DNA of 64,000 nucleotides from Prosapia bicincta. Its lineage: Eukaryota > Arthropoda > Insecta > Hemiptera > Cercopidae. Below, in pieces: positions 1 through 35,938 of the stretch. The stretch spans positions 238,444,190 to 238,508,189 of the forward strand of contig JBAIZL010000005.1 of NCBI GenBank assembly GCA_036971475.1, read 5' to 3'. Made by a program: the position numbers and the translations under genes. The notes under the pieces are model-generated. The model worked only from the letters and a program-made list of their open reading frames with translations. It had not been told where the DNA came from and did no database searches. How positions within the stretch are numbered: position 1 is the stretch's first letter; each line of letters begins with the position of its first letter.

Positions 1-103
1 TAAACTAGCGAAATTACCAAAATGGATTTCTAGAGCATAAACTCGAGGCCGCGGAGTGCGGGAGTAATGTAGTATGTCTTAATTTATGTCTAGTGAAAAC
101 TAG

Positions 104-10476
<10,373 letters not shown>

Positions 10477-10689
10477 TATTTTTTACGCCAAACAGCTTCG
10501 CCGGTTATTTTGTTGAACCACCAAACGCCTCTTCTATCAAAGCTTTATATTCAGGCTTACAATGAGCGAAGCTGGCTATCAAACGATAATATTCTCCTAT
10601 TGAGGAGAGGAATATACTTGCTCACTGTGTCGGCCTCCCTTCTGAGTTAAAACCCCTTCTACATTATTGTCAGTTTTAACGCACCGTTT

Positions 10690-10925
10690 AGCATATTACG
10701 TATAGGTCACATTTTATAAGCTCGCACTTGGCCTTGAGCAGAAATTATATATTCGTCCATAAAACTTCAGGCACTGTCGTTATCAACCCTCGGGACGCAT
10801 TTCTTACATTTTGTTGTTATTTATATTATTGTTATATCGTAATAACTAATAACAAAATAATGAGTCAACCCTATGTGTCAGCGGAAGTCCAAGAGCCGAC
10901 TTATATTCGTGCTAAGATTTTGTGC
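10690..10925. mobile_element. MITE-like repeat, copy 1
   Basis: This shares blocks with 32715-33076: ATAAGCTCGCACTTGG near its left side and GTCAACCCTATGTGTCAGCG near its right side, in the same order. The right inverted end seen in copy 2 is not recognisable here, so this copy is decayed. It lies between genes A and B. Confidence 0.6.
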
Positions 10926-10929
10926 CCAT

Positions 10930-11609
10930 AGTTTCCTCATCGTCTTGGTTTTACGTACGATGTCTTAGTTTTTGCTTCTATTCACTCTTAACGTACTCAA
11001 GTTCACGATTGATCTGTTCTTATAATTAATCCAATGAGGGGTTTATGAATGAATGATTAATTCATTAAACTCTACACTATAGTACAAAAAATCCAAATAT
11101 AAAACCTTTGAAAACACACATAATTTGATAGAGGCAAATTTTTATATAAAACAATAATGCAGGATATTATTAAGTAGAATAAAAAGCGTAGACATAGTGA
11201 GTCCGTTAATTTATTAAAATATTTCTTAATTTTAATTTCATTACTTTAACCTTTATAAGTAACTGTAAATTAATTATTTAATGTATATATAAAGCGACTA
11301 CAATATGATGTAAAAATTGTATTTGTGCCAATATAATTTTACAAAAAGAATGTTTCTTAAACTATTTACCAAAAGTTGTTTTTAATCTGGTGTGACTCCC
11401 TATGACTCGAATTTTTCACTTCAAATATTACCTACATTTCTAGATCTGCCTTCTTTATATCGTAATTCACTACGATTATATCTCATATTCTTTACTGACA
11501 TTCAAACTTACATTATCGTCAATGTACGTTGGAATTACAAATAACGATGGAATTACAAATAACTCTATTTTTCTCACGCAAATACATTATTTTCTATAAC
11601 TGTATGAAT

Positions 11610-11610
<1 letters not shown>
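10930..11610. other. Intergenic AT-rich stretch, nothing recognised
   Basis: Low-complexity AT-rich sequence between genes A and B, with stops in all frames and no visible motif. Confidence 0.5.

Positions 11611-11611
<1 letters not shown>

Positions 11612-11668
<57 letters not shown>
11612..11668. repeat. (AT)n microsatellite
   Basis: An uninterrupted AT dinucleotide run of about 55 bp. Confidence 0.95.
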
Positions 11669-11669
<1 letters not shown>

Positions 11670-11906
11670 TGGTATATATGTCTCTTATAATTTTTTAAAT
11701 AATAAAAAATATTATTTTTTACGAAATTTTGTTTTTATACAAAAATTACATTTTTGGTCAAATGATTTTTTACACATTTTTTATATTTAAACACATTTGT
11801 ATAAGAAACTAATCTGTTAATGTAATTAGATTGGCTGAAAAATTGAAACAATTTTACAGTGGTTCAATAACAGAAACCTGTTTGTGAGTGTCATTGTGCA
11901 CGTGAA

Positions 11907-12393
<487 letters not shown>

Positions 12394-12399
12394 AATTAA

Positions 12400-13585
12400 T
12401 ATATATTTAACAGCCAGAATTATTTTACTTAAAACTCTAGCTTCGTGATGACAAAATGAAATATTCATCAGACAGAAACAGAACGCAGTCGGGTTATGTA
12501 ATATGTATGAGTGATAATTTTCTAACAGCATGCAATTTATTTCCCTGTGCTACTTTCGGAGCTTTAGTGTAAACATTTAGCGAAAAGTTGATCCAATGCA
12601 TTTTGCGTGTAGCTTATGGGTAATAGTGCTTTATTTGTGATATTTGCCTAATTTTTAAGGTTTTACGTCCTAAATTAGTTTTTGATGAATTCAGTAGTTT
12701 TTTTTAATGTGTTCAAACTTTCTAGTAAACTGTTGTTATAAAGTGTTGTTTTTGTAAAGACATTTTAAAAAACATGTGTCATAACCTAGAGGCGTAGTGT
12801 TTTTTATTTGCCAAAAGAAAGTAATAAAAAAGTTTCGTTTTAAAAACCCACAGAGCGATAATAAACTTTTTCTATACAAGTACGGTGAGCACTTAAATGT
12901 ACAAAGTCATTCGAATTTACTAACAGTTGTAGAAAGACTGTTGCATTATCGATCACCAAAAACAATTTTCTTTTAAAAACGCACTATTAAACGTACATAG
13001 TAATACTCATTGAGATTTTTGTAGCTTACTCCAGTAATATAGTTCTTTGTCAGATTAAATAATGTAGCTAAATACCTAGAAAATACCAAAAACAAATATT
13101 TAAATTTATCAACTAATATCGATAATTGTGTTTACGCAAAATAATTAAGAGTTATTTGTGCAAGTTAATACACAGAATGAATTAAATTAAAACTTAACTC
13201 ACTTTACAAATGGAATTAAATATTTTTTTAAAGAATTTATCATCATAATTATTAAATATTTTTAGAACTATTGTTGTGAGATTTTTTACTAAATTTATTA
13301 GTTTAATAAATATTTAAAAATATTAATTATAAAAAATTAATCATAAATATTACTAATTGAACATACTTTTAAAACGTTATTCTTGAATTATTTTTTATTT
13401 TAAAGTTTACCAAGAATTTCAAAACAATGTTTAGAGCTAACTCTAAACAACTCTGAAAATAATTTGAAAACATTTTAAAGTTAAATTTGAAAATGATTTA
13501 AGATTATTTTCTACACTTTTTGCTTTTGTCATTTGAGCTGCAATACAAACCATGTTCTCATAGTTACGCTTAAAAGAAGTTTTCG
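12400..13585. other. AT-rich upstream region of gene B
   Basis: No coding or RNA feature recognised. It presumably includes upstream regulatory DNA of gene B. Confidence 0.4.
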
Positions 13586-13588
13586 TTG

Positions 13589-13617
13589 TATATAACTCCT
13601 TTTAGATTATCTTAGTG
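13589..13617 (+). promoter_or_regulatory. Candidate core promoter of gene B (TATA box and initiator-like site)
   Basis: TATATAA at 13589-13595 lies about 20 bp upstream of an initiator-like CTTAGTG (13611-13617). The gene B start codon follows at 13651, giving a leader of under 40 nt. The spacing is slightly short but compatible with an arthropod TATA-Inr promoter. Such motifs are common by chance in AT-rich DNA. Confidence 0.35.
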
Positions 13618-13650
13618 CTTTCTCCCTTGTCTAATCGCTTCACCTTCATC

Positions 13651-26206
<12,556 letters not shown>

Positions 26207-26352
26207 AGATGATAACAAGCAAAATAATTGTAACGATCAACAAAATGGAAAATAGTATATTAATAAACTATAAAATAATAAATTATTATGTAAACAATTA
26301 ATAATAATTTAAATATCGAGAATAACAAGAAACTGAAAATACTATGACCAAC

Positions 26353-26358
26353 AATAAA
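26353..26358 (+). terminator. Candidate polyadenylation signal of gene B
   Basis: AATAAA about 150 bp after the gene B stop codon. It is plausible by position only, since AATAAA is frequent in this AT-rich DNA. Confidence 0.35.
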
Positions 26359-26359
26359 A

Positions 26360-28230
26360 TTAAACAAAAACTATAAATAACAATTTACTTAAAGATAAAA
26401 TAGTTTTCAATTCTTTAGTATATTTTGGTCTCCGAACAATTTTTTATAAAACATTTTAATTTTGATTCGATTTTCATAACTGGTGGTATATTTTTAAGGG
26501 ATGGTTATGTGTCGAACATTGAAATTTCCATTTAATGAAATATTATACCCCTTAATAACAGCCGGTTCCTGAGTTATTCTTCTATCCGGTTTTAGAAAGC
26601 ATTGCAAATATCAAAGTGAAAATAAATCTGAGTTGAAAATCTGCAATTAGAAAGAACAAAATTGTTTGAAGTTTATTTGGAACGTCTAAAATTAAAATAA
26701 AAATATTTAAAACTAAAATTATCTTTGAAATTACAATTTTTGATCAAACTTTATAGTAAACTAAGTGATTAAGTATTCACAAATTACCTCAATTTTGATT
26801 CAGTATCTGTGGAACCATTAGCACTCGGAATTCTGAAGCATTCAGAGAAGAATGTGTAATCAAATATTCAAGTGCTATTGTTAAACACAAAACAGGTAAC
26901 GAAAGGCCATTGTAGAGTGCACACGTTATTTGGATCAGCCTGCTGCTACTTCAATATGGTAAATGATAATTTTTCTTCATATTGCTTTTGATATTAATAT
27001 TACTAATATATGACTTTCTGTTTCCTTAAAAACTTACAAAATTTATGAAAATGTTTTCGTGTGTTTAGATTACATAGAGATGTTCAAGTTATAGTTTATA
27101 AATAAACTTCACGTATATTAGCTACTTATAAAATATACATTTTAGTAAACTCTTTATGTAACATTTGAATGTTTTGTGGTAAGAAATAACCAGTCAAATT
27201 TGAGAACATAATATTGAAAACATAATAAAATATTAAATGATAAATAAAACACACAAAATATATATGATGCATGTTTATGTAGGCTCGTTGGCGTTTATAC
27301 ATATAAGCTTATAGAATTATAAAAATTGTGAATGTTTTCCTACACTAACAAACAACATTTGTAATTAGTAGCCAAACAAGTAATACTGATCACAAGAACT
27401 GTATTTCGTTAAAATTTTTATAATGGTTTTCTGTTTTAAGTAATTTTAATAAATTACATTTTAATTCAGTAACTCAAACATTACAAGCTTATCGTTTTTA
27501 ACAATAGCCTATCGTTTTATACTAAACTTAAATTAATCATGTCCATCCAGGGAAAATTAGAAAAATCTGTACAGTAACTGAACCTTACATCTTTATTTCA
27601 CCTCCTCCTCCAGTAGGGGATGAGTTGAGGGAAACAAAAATTAATAAAAAGTTAAATTAAATCCAAGGAACTAAATGGGTTTAGCTTCTAACGGCAGCAA
27701 TTTTAACAATAAATTGAACTCAAACCATGACCAATGTCAGTAATACTAATATCGTAATAGCATGAACGTAAAAGTATAAGCACTGACTTCTATTGACTAA
27801 TTATTGACTGATTGCTATTTTATCCAGTGCGTGTTCTTTCATATTGTGTTTAAAGCTTTTGAATTTGCAATTTTATTGCGTATCTAATTTTTAAATCATA
27901 ACGATTATGGTTTTATGTTTGTAGATTTTAAAGCTTTAAAAGGGTCACAAAAATATGACCGAATCGTTGCTTTTATATTATTAAAATAAACTCAGCATTG
28001 ATAATAGTTTGAGTTCAATTTATTGTGAAAGAAACTAAGTTGTCTAAGTTTTGTACAAAATGCTTGAATGATACTATGAAACTATAGGTTTCTATGAAAT
28101 TCCTTATATTGCACACTTATTTTGAAAATAATTCTTAGATTATTTTACACTTTTACTTTAAATGCTCTAGTGAGACTTTCCTTTAGTGAGGCCTCAGTGA
28201 TTCTTTCCTCAGAACCTTACACTTCATTTA
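26360..28230. other. Intergenic AT-rich stretch
   Basis: Downstream of gene B. No exon, RNA gene or element ends recognised on either strand. Confidence 0.45.
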
Positions 28231-28239
28231 GGTTAATTT

Positions 28240-28460
28240 TTTTTTTTTTTAATTCATTTCAAAGGAGACTTAGTAGAGACCACGGATGGGATGATTCCTA
28301 AAATGTATTCCTCATCTTGTATCATGGTCGGGTTATGTACCTAGGGAAACGGACTGTGAGCCAACGGTGCTTTATGACCCCCTGTCAAGAAGCAGATGCC
28401 AGTCATTGCGCCTGCCCCAACCACCTTGTGGGGGTTAGAGAGGATGTAGGGGAGAGTGTT
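28240..28460 (+). repeat. Short dispersed repeat, copy 1
   Basis: Shares with 33470-33575 the ordered blocks GTACCT.GGGAAA.GGACT, TGAGCCAACGGTG, TTTATGAC and TCAAGAAGCAG. It is GC-richer than its surroundings. It could be a SINE or MITE fragment; no tRNA-like promoter boxes were confirmed. Confidence 0.55.
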
Positions 28461-28634
28461 GCATGTTTGGTTCGGTCAAGTTAAAAACAATGGATTTGAT
28501 TGTTTTATCCTATAAGGATAATAGTTGAGTCTTTTAATCGACAGTTATGATAGCCGTGGGTCGTGTCAAGATTATTTTCTGGCATAGTTTTATAAGTAAT
28601 AATTAAATTAGGCTTACAATTTTTCTACAGTAAA

Positions 28635-28636
<2 letters not shown>

Positions 28637-28727
<91 letters not shown>

Positions 28728-28765
28728 GGTGGGTGGGTGGGTGTGGGTGTGTGTGTGTGTGTGTA
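28637..28765. repeat. (AT)n-(GT)n-(GGGT)n microsatellite
   Basis: About 55 bp AT, then GT, then GTGG repeats. Confidence 0.96.
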
Positions 28766-28769
28766 AATG

Positions 28770-29925
28770 GGAGTCGTTATATAGTTATCGAATTTGAGTA
28801 AAATATAAAAGTGTACTACAAAATAATGTTTAATGGAACCACTTGAGCAAAATACAAGATATTGTTTGTGACATAAATAATCGATCTATAATGTTAACGA
28901 GACTATCAAAGTTGCAGTGGTAATGACGTAGTGGTCGACTTTTAATTTTATGCTTATATTTAAATACTAATCGATTCGCAAAGATATGTTATAACTTATG
29001 AAGATTTCAATGATAATAATGTGACGTCATTAATTGACTTGTTCCATGATTTTCGTTTCGTTGAATAAATAGTTATAAATCCAATATTAAAACAGATGGC
29101 CAGAAGAGAGGATCAACCGATCGTGCAGATCAAATGTGATGTTTCACGACTAACTTGAATGTACTTTAGGTACTGATGTAAATTTGTTTATGAACACAAA
29201 TTAATTATTTTATGAATTATAATTATTACTGAAGATATAAGTATTTTACGCCAAAAATTATTCAGTGGTAATATACATTTACATAGAAATAAGTTTTAAA
29301 TCGAATAGTAAATACAAATTTTAGTTTGGTGTGTTGCTGTTGATGGTTTTATTTTTTATTGTATGTTTTAAACAATTTAATAAATTTTTAAAATTATTCG
29401 ATTTATATTTTAATTTAATTTAAATTTATGAATGAATTTAAATAAATCAATATATTAAAATAAATTAAATTAAACGCTACGATACAAATTTATTAGATGT
29501 GAAAACAAATGAAACGTAATAAAACATTTCTGATATATTAAAGAAAATAAAAGGAAATGCAGAAATAATTCAAACTGAATAAAATCATGATCAATAGAGG
29601 GAATTCTTTTAATGGAAAAGAAGAAAGAGAATGAAAGCGCAATATAAAATAAATGTTTAAATCAGAACAATTGAAAACTACAGCAGTTAAAAAAGAGTCA
29701 TAAACGTAGCGACAGAAATAATTAGGAATACGTCCGAGCAATAGGGTAGACAAATAATGAGGAATAACTAAAATTGGAAACGAGCAGTGACAGAGTAGCA
29801 TTATGACCCAAATTTGGTCCATCTATTACTTTAACTAATACCATTTATCCCTTCTTATCATGTGATGCAGAGAATACACACGTCTTTAGACACTCATTAG
29901 AGACTGTATTTGCTTCAAAAAAGAA
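28770..29925. other. Intergenic AT-rich stretch
   Basis: No gene recognised. The minus-strand frame at 29538-29822 is hydrophobic low-complexity sequence and is not supported as coding. Confidence 0.45.
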
Positions 29926-29929
29926 CCTT

Positions 29930-30843
29930 AAATAAAGTCAATATCTGCCTCAAGTATGCCCCCTAAACAGAGAGTATGTCTGCCTCAAGTATGCTCCCTA
30001 AACAGGGAGTATGTCTGTCTCAAGTATGCCCCCTAAACAGAGAGTATGTCTGCCTACAGTATGCCCCCTAAACAGAGAGTATGTCTGTCTCAAGTATGCC
30101 CCCTAAACAGAGAGTATGTCTGTCTCAAGTATGCCCCCTAAACAGAGAGTATGTCTGCCTCAAGTATGCTCCCTAAACAGGGAGTACGTCTGTCTCAAGT
30201 ATGCCCCCTAAACAGAGAGTATGTCTGCCTCAAGTATGCCCCCTAAACAGGGAGTATGTCTGCCTCAAGTATGCTCCCTAAACAGGGAGTATGTCTGTCT
30301 CAAGTATGCCCCCTAAACAGAGAGTATGTCTGCCTCAAGTATGCCCCCTAAACAGAGAGTATGTCTGTCTCAAGTATGCCCCCTAAACAGAGAGTATGTC
30401 TGTCTCAAGTATGCCCCCTAAACAGAGAGTATGTCTGATTCATATAAGAACCTTAAATAGAGAGTTTATCTACTTCAAGTATTCAGATCTAATAGAAAGT
30501 AAATCTAAATCAAGTATGCAACAATAAATAGAGAGTAAATCTACCTATAGAGAGTATGCTACCCTAAATAGAGGATATATCTGCTTCATATAATAAATAC
30601 AAATAGAGAGTATATCTGTCTCAAGTGTACAACCCTAAATAGAGAATATATATATATATATACTACAAGTATGCAACAATAAATAGAGAGTTTATCATTT
30701 TCAAGTATGCAACCCTAAATAGAGGATATATCTGCTTCATATAATAAATACAAATAGAGAGTATATCTGTTTCAAGTGTACAACTCTAAATAGAGAATAT
30801 ATATACCACAAGAATGCAACAATAAATAGAGAGTTTATCATTT
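29930..30843. repeat. Satellite block 1: 35-bp homogeneous part and 36-bp diverged part
   Basis: 29945-30440 is a very regular run of about 14 units, AGTATGTCTGYCTCAAGTAT followed by GCCCCCTAAACAGAG (35 bp). From 30440 the unit changes to the 36-bp form with CAACCCTAAATAGAGAG and becomes irregular. Confidence 0.97.
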
Positions 30844-31899
30844 TGTAACGTTGACGTGTTAATTTAGTTTAAGTTTAGAATTAGTTTTAAGTTCTAGCTT
30901 ACAGTTCAGGCGTAATAATAACCGTCTGTCTGTAACGCTCTTCAAAACTTGAAGGTAGAACTACGTTACATTAAAATACTTTAAAATACAAAGTTAAATC
31001 ATTTAAACTAGCAGAGTCTCATTAAATTAATTTTTAAGGCTTATTAACTTGAAATGCATGGAATTGTGTGCTGGTTAAATAATTACTCTTTTGAATTTAT
31101 TTAAAGCAAATTACACTCATTTTATTTAACAAAAAAATAACATAAATTATAATTATGATACAAATTTCTAGACATTGCTTCAGTTACGGATTATTGAACA
31201 TTTAATATTTGACTTGTGAATTTTTACGTATAGCAATCAATCAATGGCTGAAAATGGATCTGTATTCGAGTTTACTTGCTTTTTTTATAATAAGATCTTA
31301 CAATTCAAGGTGAACACAAGTGCATAAATTACATTTGTATACTTGTTGAAACGTTCTAGGCTCATTAATTTGAGTTAAACTGTCTAACATTTTAAATTTT
31401 GCAATAAATCTCTAAAGTTTGAAATCGTCCACTTAGCTGTATTCACATGTCGTAGCCTCGCATCCTTCTAGTGGAAAAGTCTCACGAAATACCTTCAGCG
31501 TCCCATCTTTGTACTTGGCTACGTACGCTGTCTTCTACACCATGATTATAACATATTTAAGAAAATGAATATTACATTAAATTTTGAAAACTAAAGAAAA
31601 TTTCCTCGCTCTCGGATATGTCCGATGCCTTTCACATTTTGGCTAAAAGAGAGTTAAAACTATGGTTGCAAGCAACCTTCCTACCTACTGCGCATCAGGG
31701 TGGGCGCATCCGTACTTTAATTTATTTGTTTTTATACTCTGCCGACAGATGTCACTATCAACCAGAGGTATCATTAAAAATATTTCTAATAAATCACAAT
31801 TTTTTGATATAGTTGTATATTGTTACAATTTTGAATACATTTTCGTTTGTTTTCTGAAATTTCCAATTTAATATGTAACACCATCTAAAGTGTGTTACA
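30844..31899 (+). mobile_element. Probable solo LTR (or TIR element), copy 1
   Basis: The 1056-bp element begins TGTAACG and ends GTGTTACA, cleanly interrupting a satellite unit (GAGTTTATCATTT before, ATTTTCAAGTATGC after). The flanks duplicate ATTT. A second, inverted copy lies at 61547-62572 with its own 4-bp duplication. TG...CA ends, about 1 kb length, 4-bp target duplication and no coding capacity fit a Ty3/gypsy-type solo LTR; a non-autonomous TIR element is the alternative. It differs from the LTR at 34182-35890. Confidence 0.7.
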
Positions 31900-32345
31900 A
31901 TTTTCAAGTATGCAACCCTAAATAGAGAGTATATCTGCATCAAGTATGTAACACTAAACGGAGAGCGTCAAGTATGCAGCTGTTAATAGAGATTATATCT
32001 ACCTTAAGTATGGTACGCTAAATAGAGGGTATATCTGGTTCAAGTATTGTACCCTAAATAGAGAGTATATCTGGTTAAAGTATGATACCCTAAATAGAGA
32101 GTATATCTACTTCAAGTATGGTACGTTAAACAGAGGGTATATCTGGTTCAAGTATTGTACCCTAAATAGACAATATATCTGGTTCAAGTATGATACTCTC
32201 AATAGAGATTATATCTGGTTCAAGTATATCTGTTTCAAGTATGCAACTCTAAATAGAGAGTTATTTACCTCAAGCATGGTATCTTAAGAAGAGAGCTTAT
32301 CTGTTTCAAATATGCATCATTCAATATATCTGCCTCAAGAATGCA
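31900..32345. repeat. Satellite block 2 (36-bp unit, diverged)
   Basis: About twelve irregular copies of the TCAAGTATGCAACCCTAAAT unit, continuing block 1 after the inserted element. Confidence 0.93.
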
Positions 32346-32369
32346 ACCTCACAAATATTTTGTAATTTA

Positions 32370-32540
32370 ATTATTGAATACATATTAGAAAATCTGTATT
32401 TACATTGTCATCTACTATAGGTTTAAAAAAATTATTTGAACGTGATTGGAAGAATAGAAACGTATTTTATAAATGATTGTAAATTTGTACGAGATATATA
32501 TCCTGAGAGTGTGAGCTAATAGAAGAGATTGGATCATAGG
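32370..32540. repeat. AT-rich dispersed element, copy 3 of 3
   Basis: Matches the right part of the copies at 16530-16830 and 19430-20010 (ATTTGAACGTGATTGGA, CGTATTTTATAAATGATTG, GAGAGTGTGAG). Confidence 0.55.
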
Positions 32541-32714
32541 ATAAAAAGTGTGAAAGTTTAGTATAATGTGAGTGAATACTTTTATAATAAAAACTACAAT
32601 AATAAAGGTTATTTTTACTTTTTATAGATGTATATCTATAGTATTTTTTATTATTTAGTATTTTACTATTTTATATCACGACTCCCCACTGATTGACCCA
32701 GAAGATGCATAGTT

Positions 32715-33076
32715 TATTACAGGTCAAATTGTATAAGCTGGCACTTGGTTCTTAGGTAGAAATTTTTAAACGTCGTTTACAAAACTCAGGCCCTATCGCC
32801 ATCCCTCATCGGGGTTAAATCTTAGCCTTCCCGTCTCAAACCTTAGACAATTCTATTAGCACGCTTATGTGAATCTTATTTTAATTAACATTAAAAACTT
32901 TATTTAACATTAAAAACTATTATTATGTAAGAAATAATAGGTCAACCCTATGAGTCAGCGGAAGTCCGAGGGTTGATTTTTTGAAAATGACCTGCGGGCA
33001 CCTCAACCCCTTGCCCACGACCTCTCGCAAGGCCCGCAGCCTCAAATGCCAGCTTATAAAATTTTACCTATAATAA
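32715..33076. mobile_element. MITE with about 30-bp terminal inverted repeats
   Basis: The left end, TTATTACAGGTCAAATTGTA then TAAGCTGGCA, is matched by the reverse complement of the right end, TTATTATAGGTAAAATTTTA then TAAGCTGGCA. Length is about 362 bp with no coding capacity. A decayed relative lies at 10690-10925. Confidence 0.75.
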
Positions 33077-33469
33077 GTTCTTGAAAGAGCTGTTGTAAAA
33101 AACTCAATGTAGTCAAATTGTCTACCCTGCGCCGTAGAAAGATTCCTATTATATGATATTTTGTAACAATAATTAATTATTATAAAGCTTCTGCAGAAAT
33201 AATTGTTTGTTTTCTTCAAACTCTGTAGCAGCTCGATACAGAGGTAGAGGGCTGATATGTCTGTTCCCCGGTTGAGGGTAGATTTACTTCACGTATAAAG
33301 CCTGGTCCCGCATTGCCTTAATATTCCTATATACCTACAGAAAAACTAACCAAATCGTTTTAAATCTTACTTTTTTTCTTTATAATACATGAGGAAGTAC
33401 AAGTAATGCAATAATGAGAGAATTGAATCATCCCTTTCAATCGTGTTTTCCTCTTTATGACCTCGAGAG

Positions 33470-33575
33470 GTTTTCCTACTCTTGTAAAAGGGGCGGGTGT
33501 GTACCTTGGGAAAAGGACTATGAGCCAACGGTGGTTTATGACGCAAAATCAAGAAGCAGGGACCGGACATTGTGC
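33470..33575 (+). repeat. Short dispersed repeat, copy 2
   Basis: Relative of 28240-28460 (see shared blocks there). Its end at about 33575 passes directly into the satellite. Confidence 0.5.
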
Positions 33576-34181
33576 AACCCCAAATAGAGAGTATATATGC
33601 TTCAAGTATGCTACCCTAAATAGAGATTGTAACTGCCTCAAATAGGGTAACCTAAATAAAGAATATATCTGTTTCAAGTATGCAACCCTAAATAGAGAGT
33701 ATACCTCCCTCAAGTATGCAACCCTAAATAGAGGGTATATCTGCCTCAAGTATGCTACCCCAAATAGAGATTATATCTGCCTCAAGTATGGTAACCTAAA
33801 TAGAGAATATATGTGTTTCAAGTATGCAATCCTAAAAAGAGATTATATCTGCCTCAAGTATGCAACCCTAAATAGAGAGTATATCGGCCTCAAATATGGT
33901 AACCTAAATAGAGATTATATCTGCATCAAATATGATAACCTAAATAGAGAGTATATTTAGTCAAATATGCAACCCTAAATAAAGAGTATACCTGCCTCAA
34001 GTATGCAACCTAAATAGAGAATGTATCTGCTTCAAGTATGCTACCCTAAATAGAGAATATATCTGCCTCAAGTATGGTACCCTTAATAGAGAATATATCT
34101 GTTTCAAGTATGCAACCCTAAATAGAGAGGATAATTGCCACAAGTATGCAACCCTAAATAGAGGGTATATCTGACTCAAGT
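33576..34181. repeat. Satellite block 3 (36-bp unit)
   Basis: About 17 copies of the 36-bp unit, ended by the LTR at 34182. Confidence 0.97.
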
Positions 34182-35890
34182 TGTAGCGGTTATCAGTTTG
34201 GCTCAGCCTAGGAGGGTAGGTATCACAATTCAAAATTAATTTTATTTTGTCAGATATCCTTGACAAACGTTTAAAGTAATCTTTGCTCGGAGCGCCACCT
34301 TGTTCTCTTGTAGTAGTTAGATTAGGCCTGTACAAGGAAAAGCCTAACGCTCTCGTATGAAAATTAATCGAGCCACGACAGCCAGCCAATAGAGAGAGTG
34401 GGAGAGATAGTGGAGAGTTTCATACAGAGGTATCACTGACGTTAAATTTTCATAAAATATTCTCAAAAGATCTGATGTGACAATAATCGATATTAACTAT
34501 TTATTAAACCAATATTAATAAAAATGTACACATGACCCTAAACCTATTACCTTAATATTAAATTTGGGTGGCCACCACTGATCTGGAATACTAATACACA
34601 TACTTATATACATATATAAGAACACTAATAAATTCACACTAACAAACACAGATAAGTTATAAATGTAAATGTACTAGCTAAGGTGTGTGGTGAGAAGCTG
34701 ATTTTCTTCCCCAATAGTTCACGGTAGCCTCCTGGTAGGGATAGGAAGTAAGATATGTAGTGGTCCTTGATATTGTTACGAGCTAAGTCTAGTATGGAAA
34801 TTGAAATTTGACCTATATTCAAAGTCTCATAATAAAAAGTTTCACTTATCGGTACGGAGATAACTTCCCCGCAGACCCGGGAGGTAGGTAGGTATGGGCT
34901 ACAGTAGTTCTAACCCAACCGTGACTCCAACAGCATAGGCAGGAGTAGGCCACCGATATAGTAACCTGGTAACAAGTGGGTCTCAGACAGGGAAATAGAT
35001 GGGTAGATCTCCAGTCAGACCAACAGCTCCCAGAGAAATCCCTAAACATTTCAATAAGAATAAAATCTAGGGACTAGATACATTATACAGTTTATTAAGA
35101 CCCCTAACAGGCACTGAAGTCATAAGCATGAGAGAGAATAGATTCAGTCTCTTTAATTAAATATTAAATGGACTATATGAAATATAAAGTTATGTGAAGT
35201 AAGTTACAATTATCCTCTTACACCTCTATGAACCTTACACCTCATATGCTTCAACATTACAAATAATATTCCTAAGACAATGTAGTTATGTCTAATTTGT
35301 CCCAGCTTGACATTAACAAATTATCTTAAAGTTAATGCAACAGTTAAATATATTTTAAATCCTGTTAAGTACATATATTGTTTTATATAAATAGATAAAT
35401 AGATAAATATACCATTTTCACAGTTTAATTTTTCACATAGACTTTAAATAGATAGAAAAACCATAGACATATTTGAAAAATTAATTGTTGCTTAAAATTT
35501 CATTTATTGATCAGCAAATAATTATGCCCCAATTGATCTGTACAAAATAACTATCAAAACAAAACTTATAAACTATTTAACATAAAAACAAAAATACCTC
35601 ACTAAGCTAATGTCCAGGTTTGAGCTAGGAGGAAGCTCTGACAGGAAAAATGGCTGGTATTGTTGTGGAGCCTTCATGAATTAATTTCATTAAATGTCCT
35701 ACATAATCATATGTCTGCCAAGCACAGGTCAATTGAACTTGATCTTTGTTTGGCCAGTTGGTGCTGCAGCATTATTGACATTCCAACTGACAAGATTATG
35801 TTCAGGTTGATCAGACCTGCTTGTCACTTGTAGTACAGTCAAAACAACTATCTGGGCTCAACAGATAGTTCTCCACAATAAATCATTACA
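34182..35890 (-). repeat. 3' LTR of the gypsy element (about 1.7 kb)
   Basis: On the minus strand the LTR begins TGTAATGATTT directly after a purine tract (GGAGAAAGGGGGTGT, 35891-35905) and ends CCGCTACA at 34182. These TG...CA ends and the adjoining tract define it. No second LTR is present. At 1709 bp it is long for the group. Confidence 0.75.
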
Positions 35891-35938
35891 ACACCCCCTT
35901 TCTCCTAAGAAAATTTCACAAATTTTCTTCTGGTAGCT

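Noticed and set aside
29538..29822. Hydrophobic minus-strand ORF
   Set aside because: AT-driven Leu/Phe composition, no motif, no neighbouring exon.
33997..34389. 130-codon minus-strand ORF across the LTR and satellite
   Set aside because: It joins the end of the gypsy LTR to satellite sequence, so it cannot be a natural protein.
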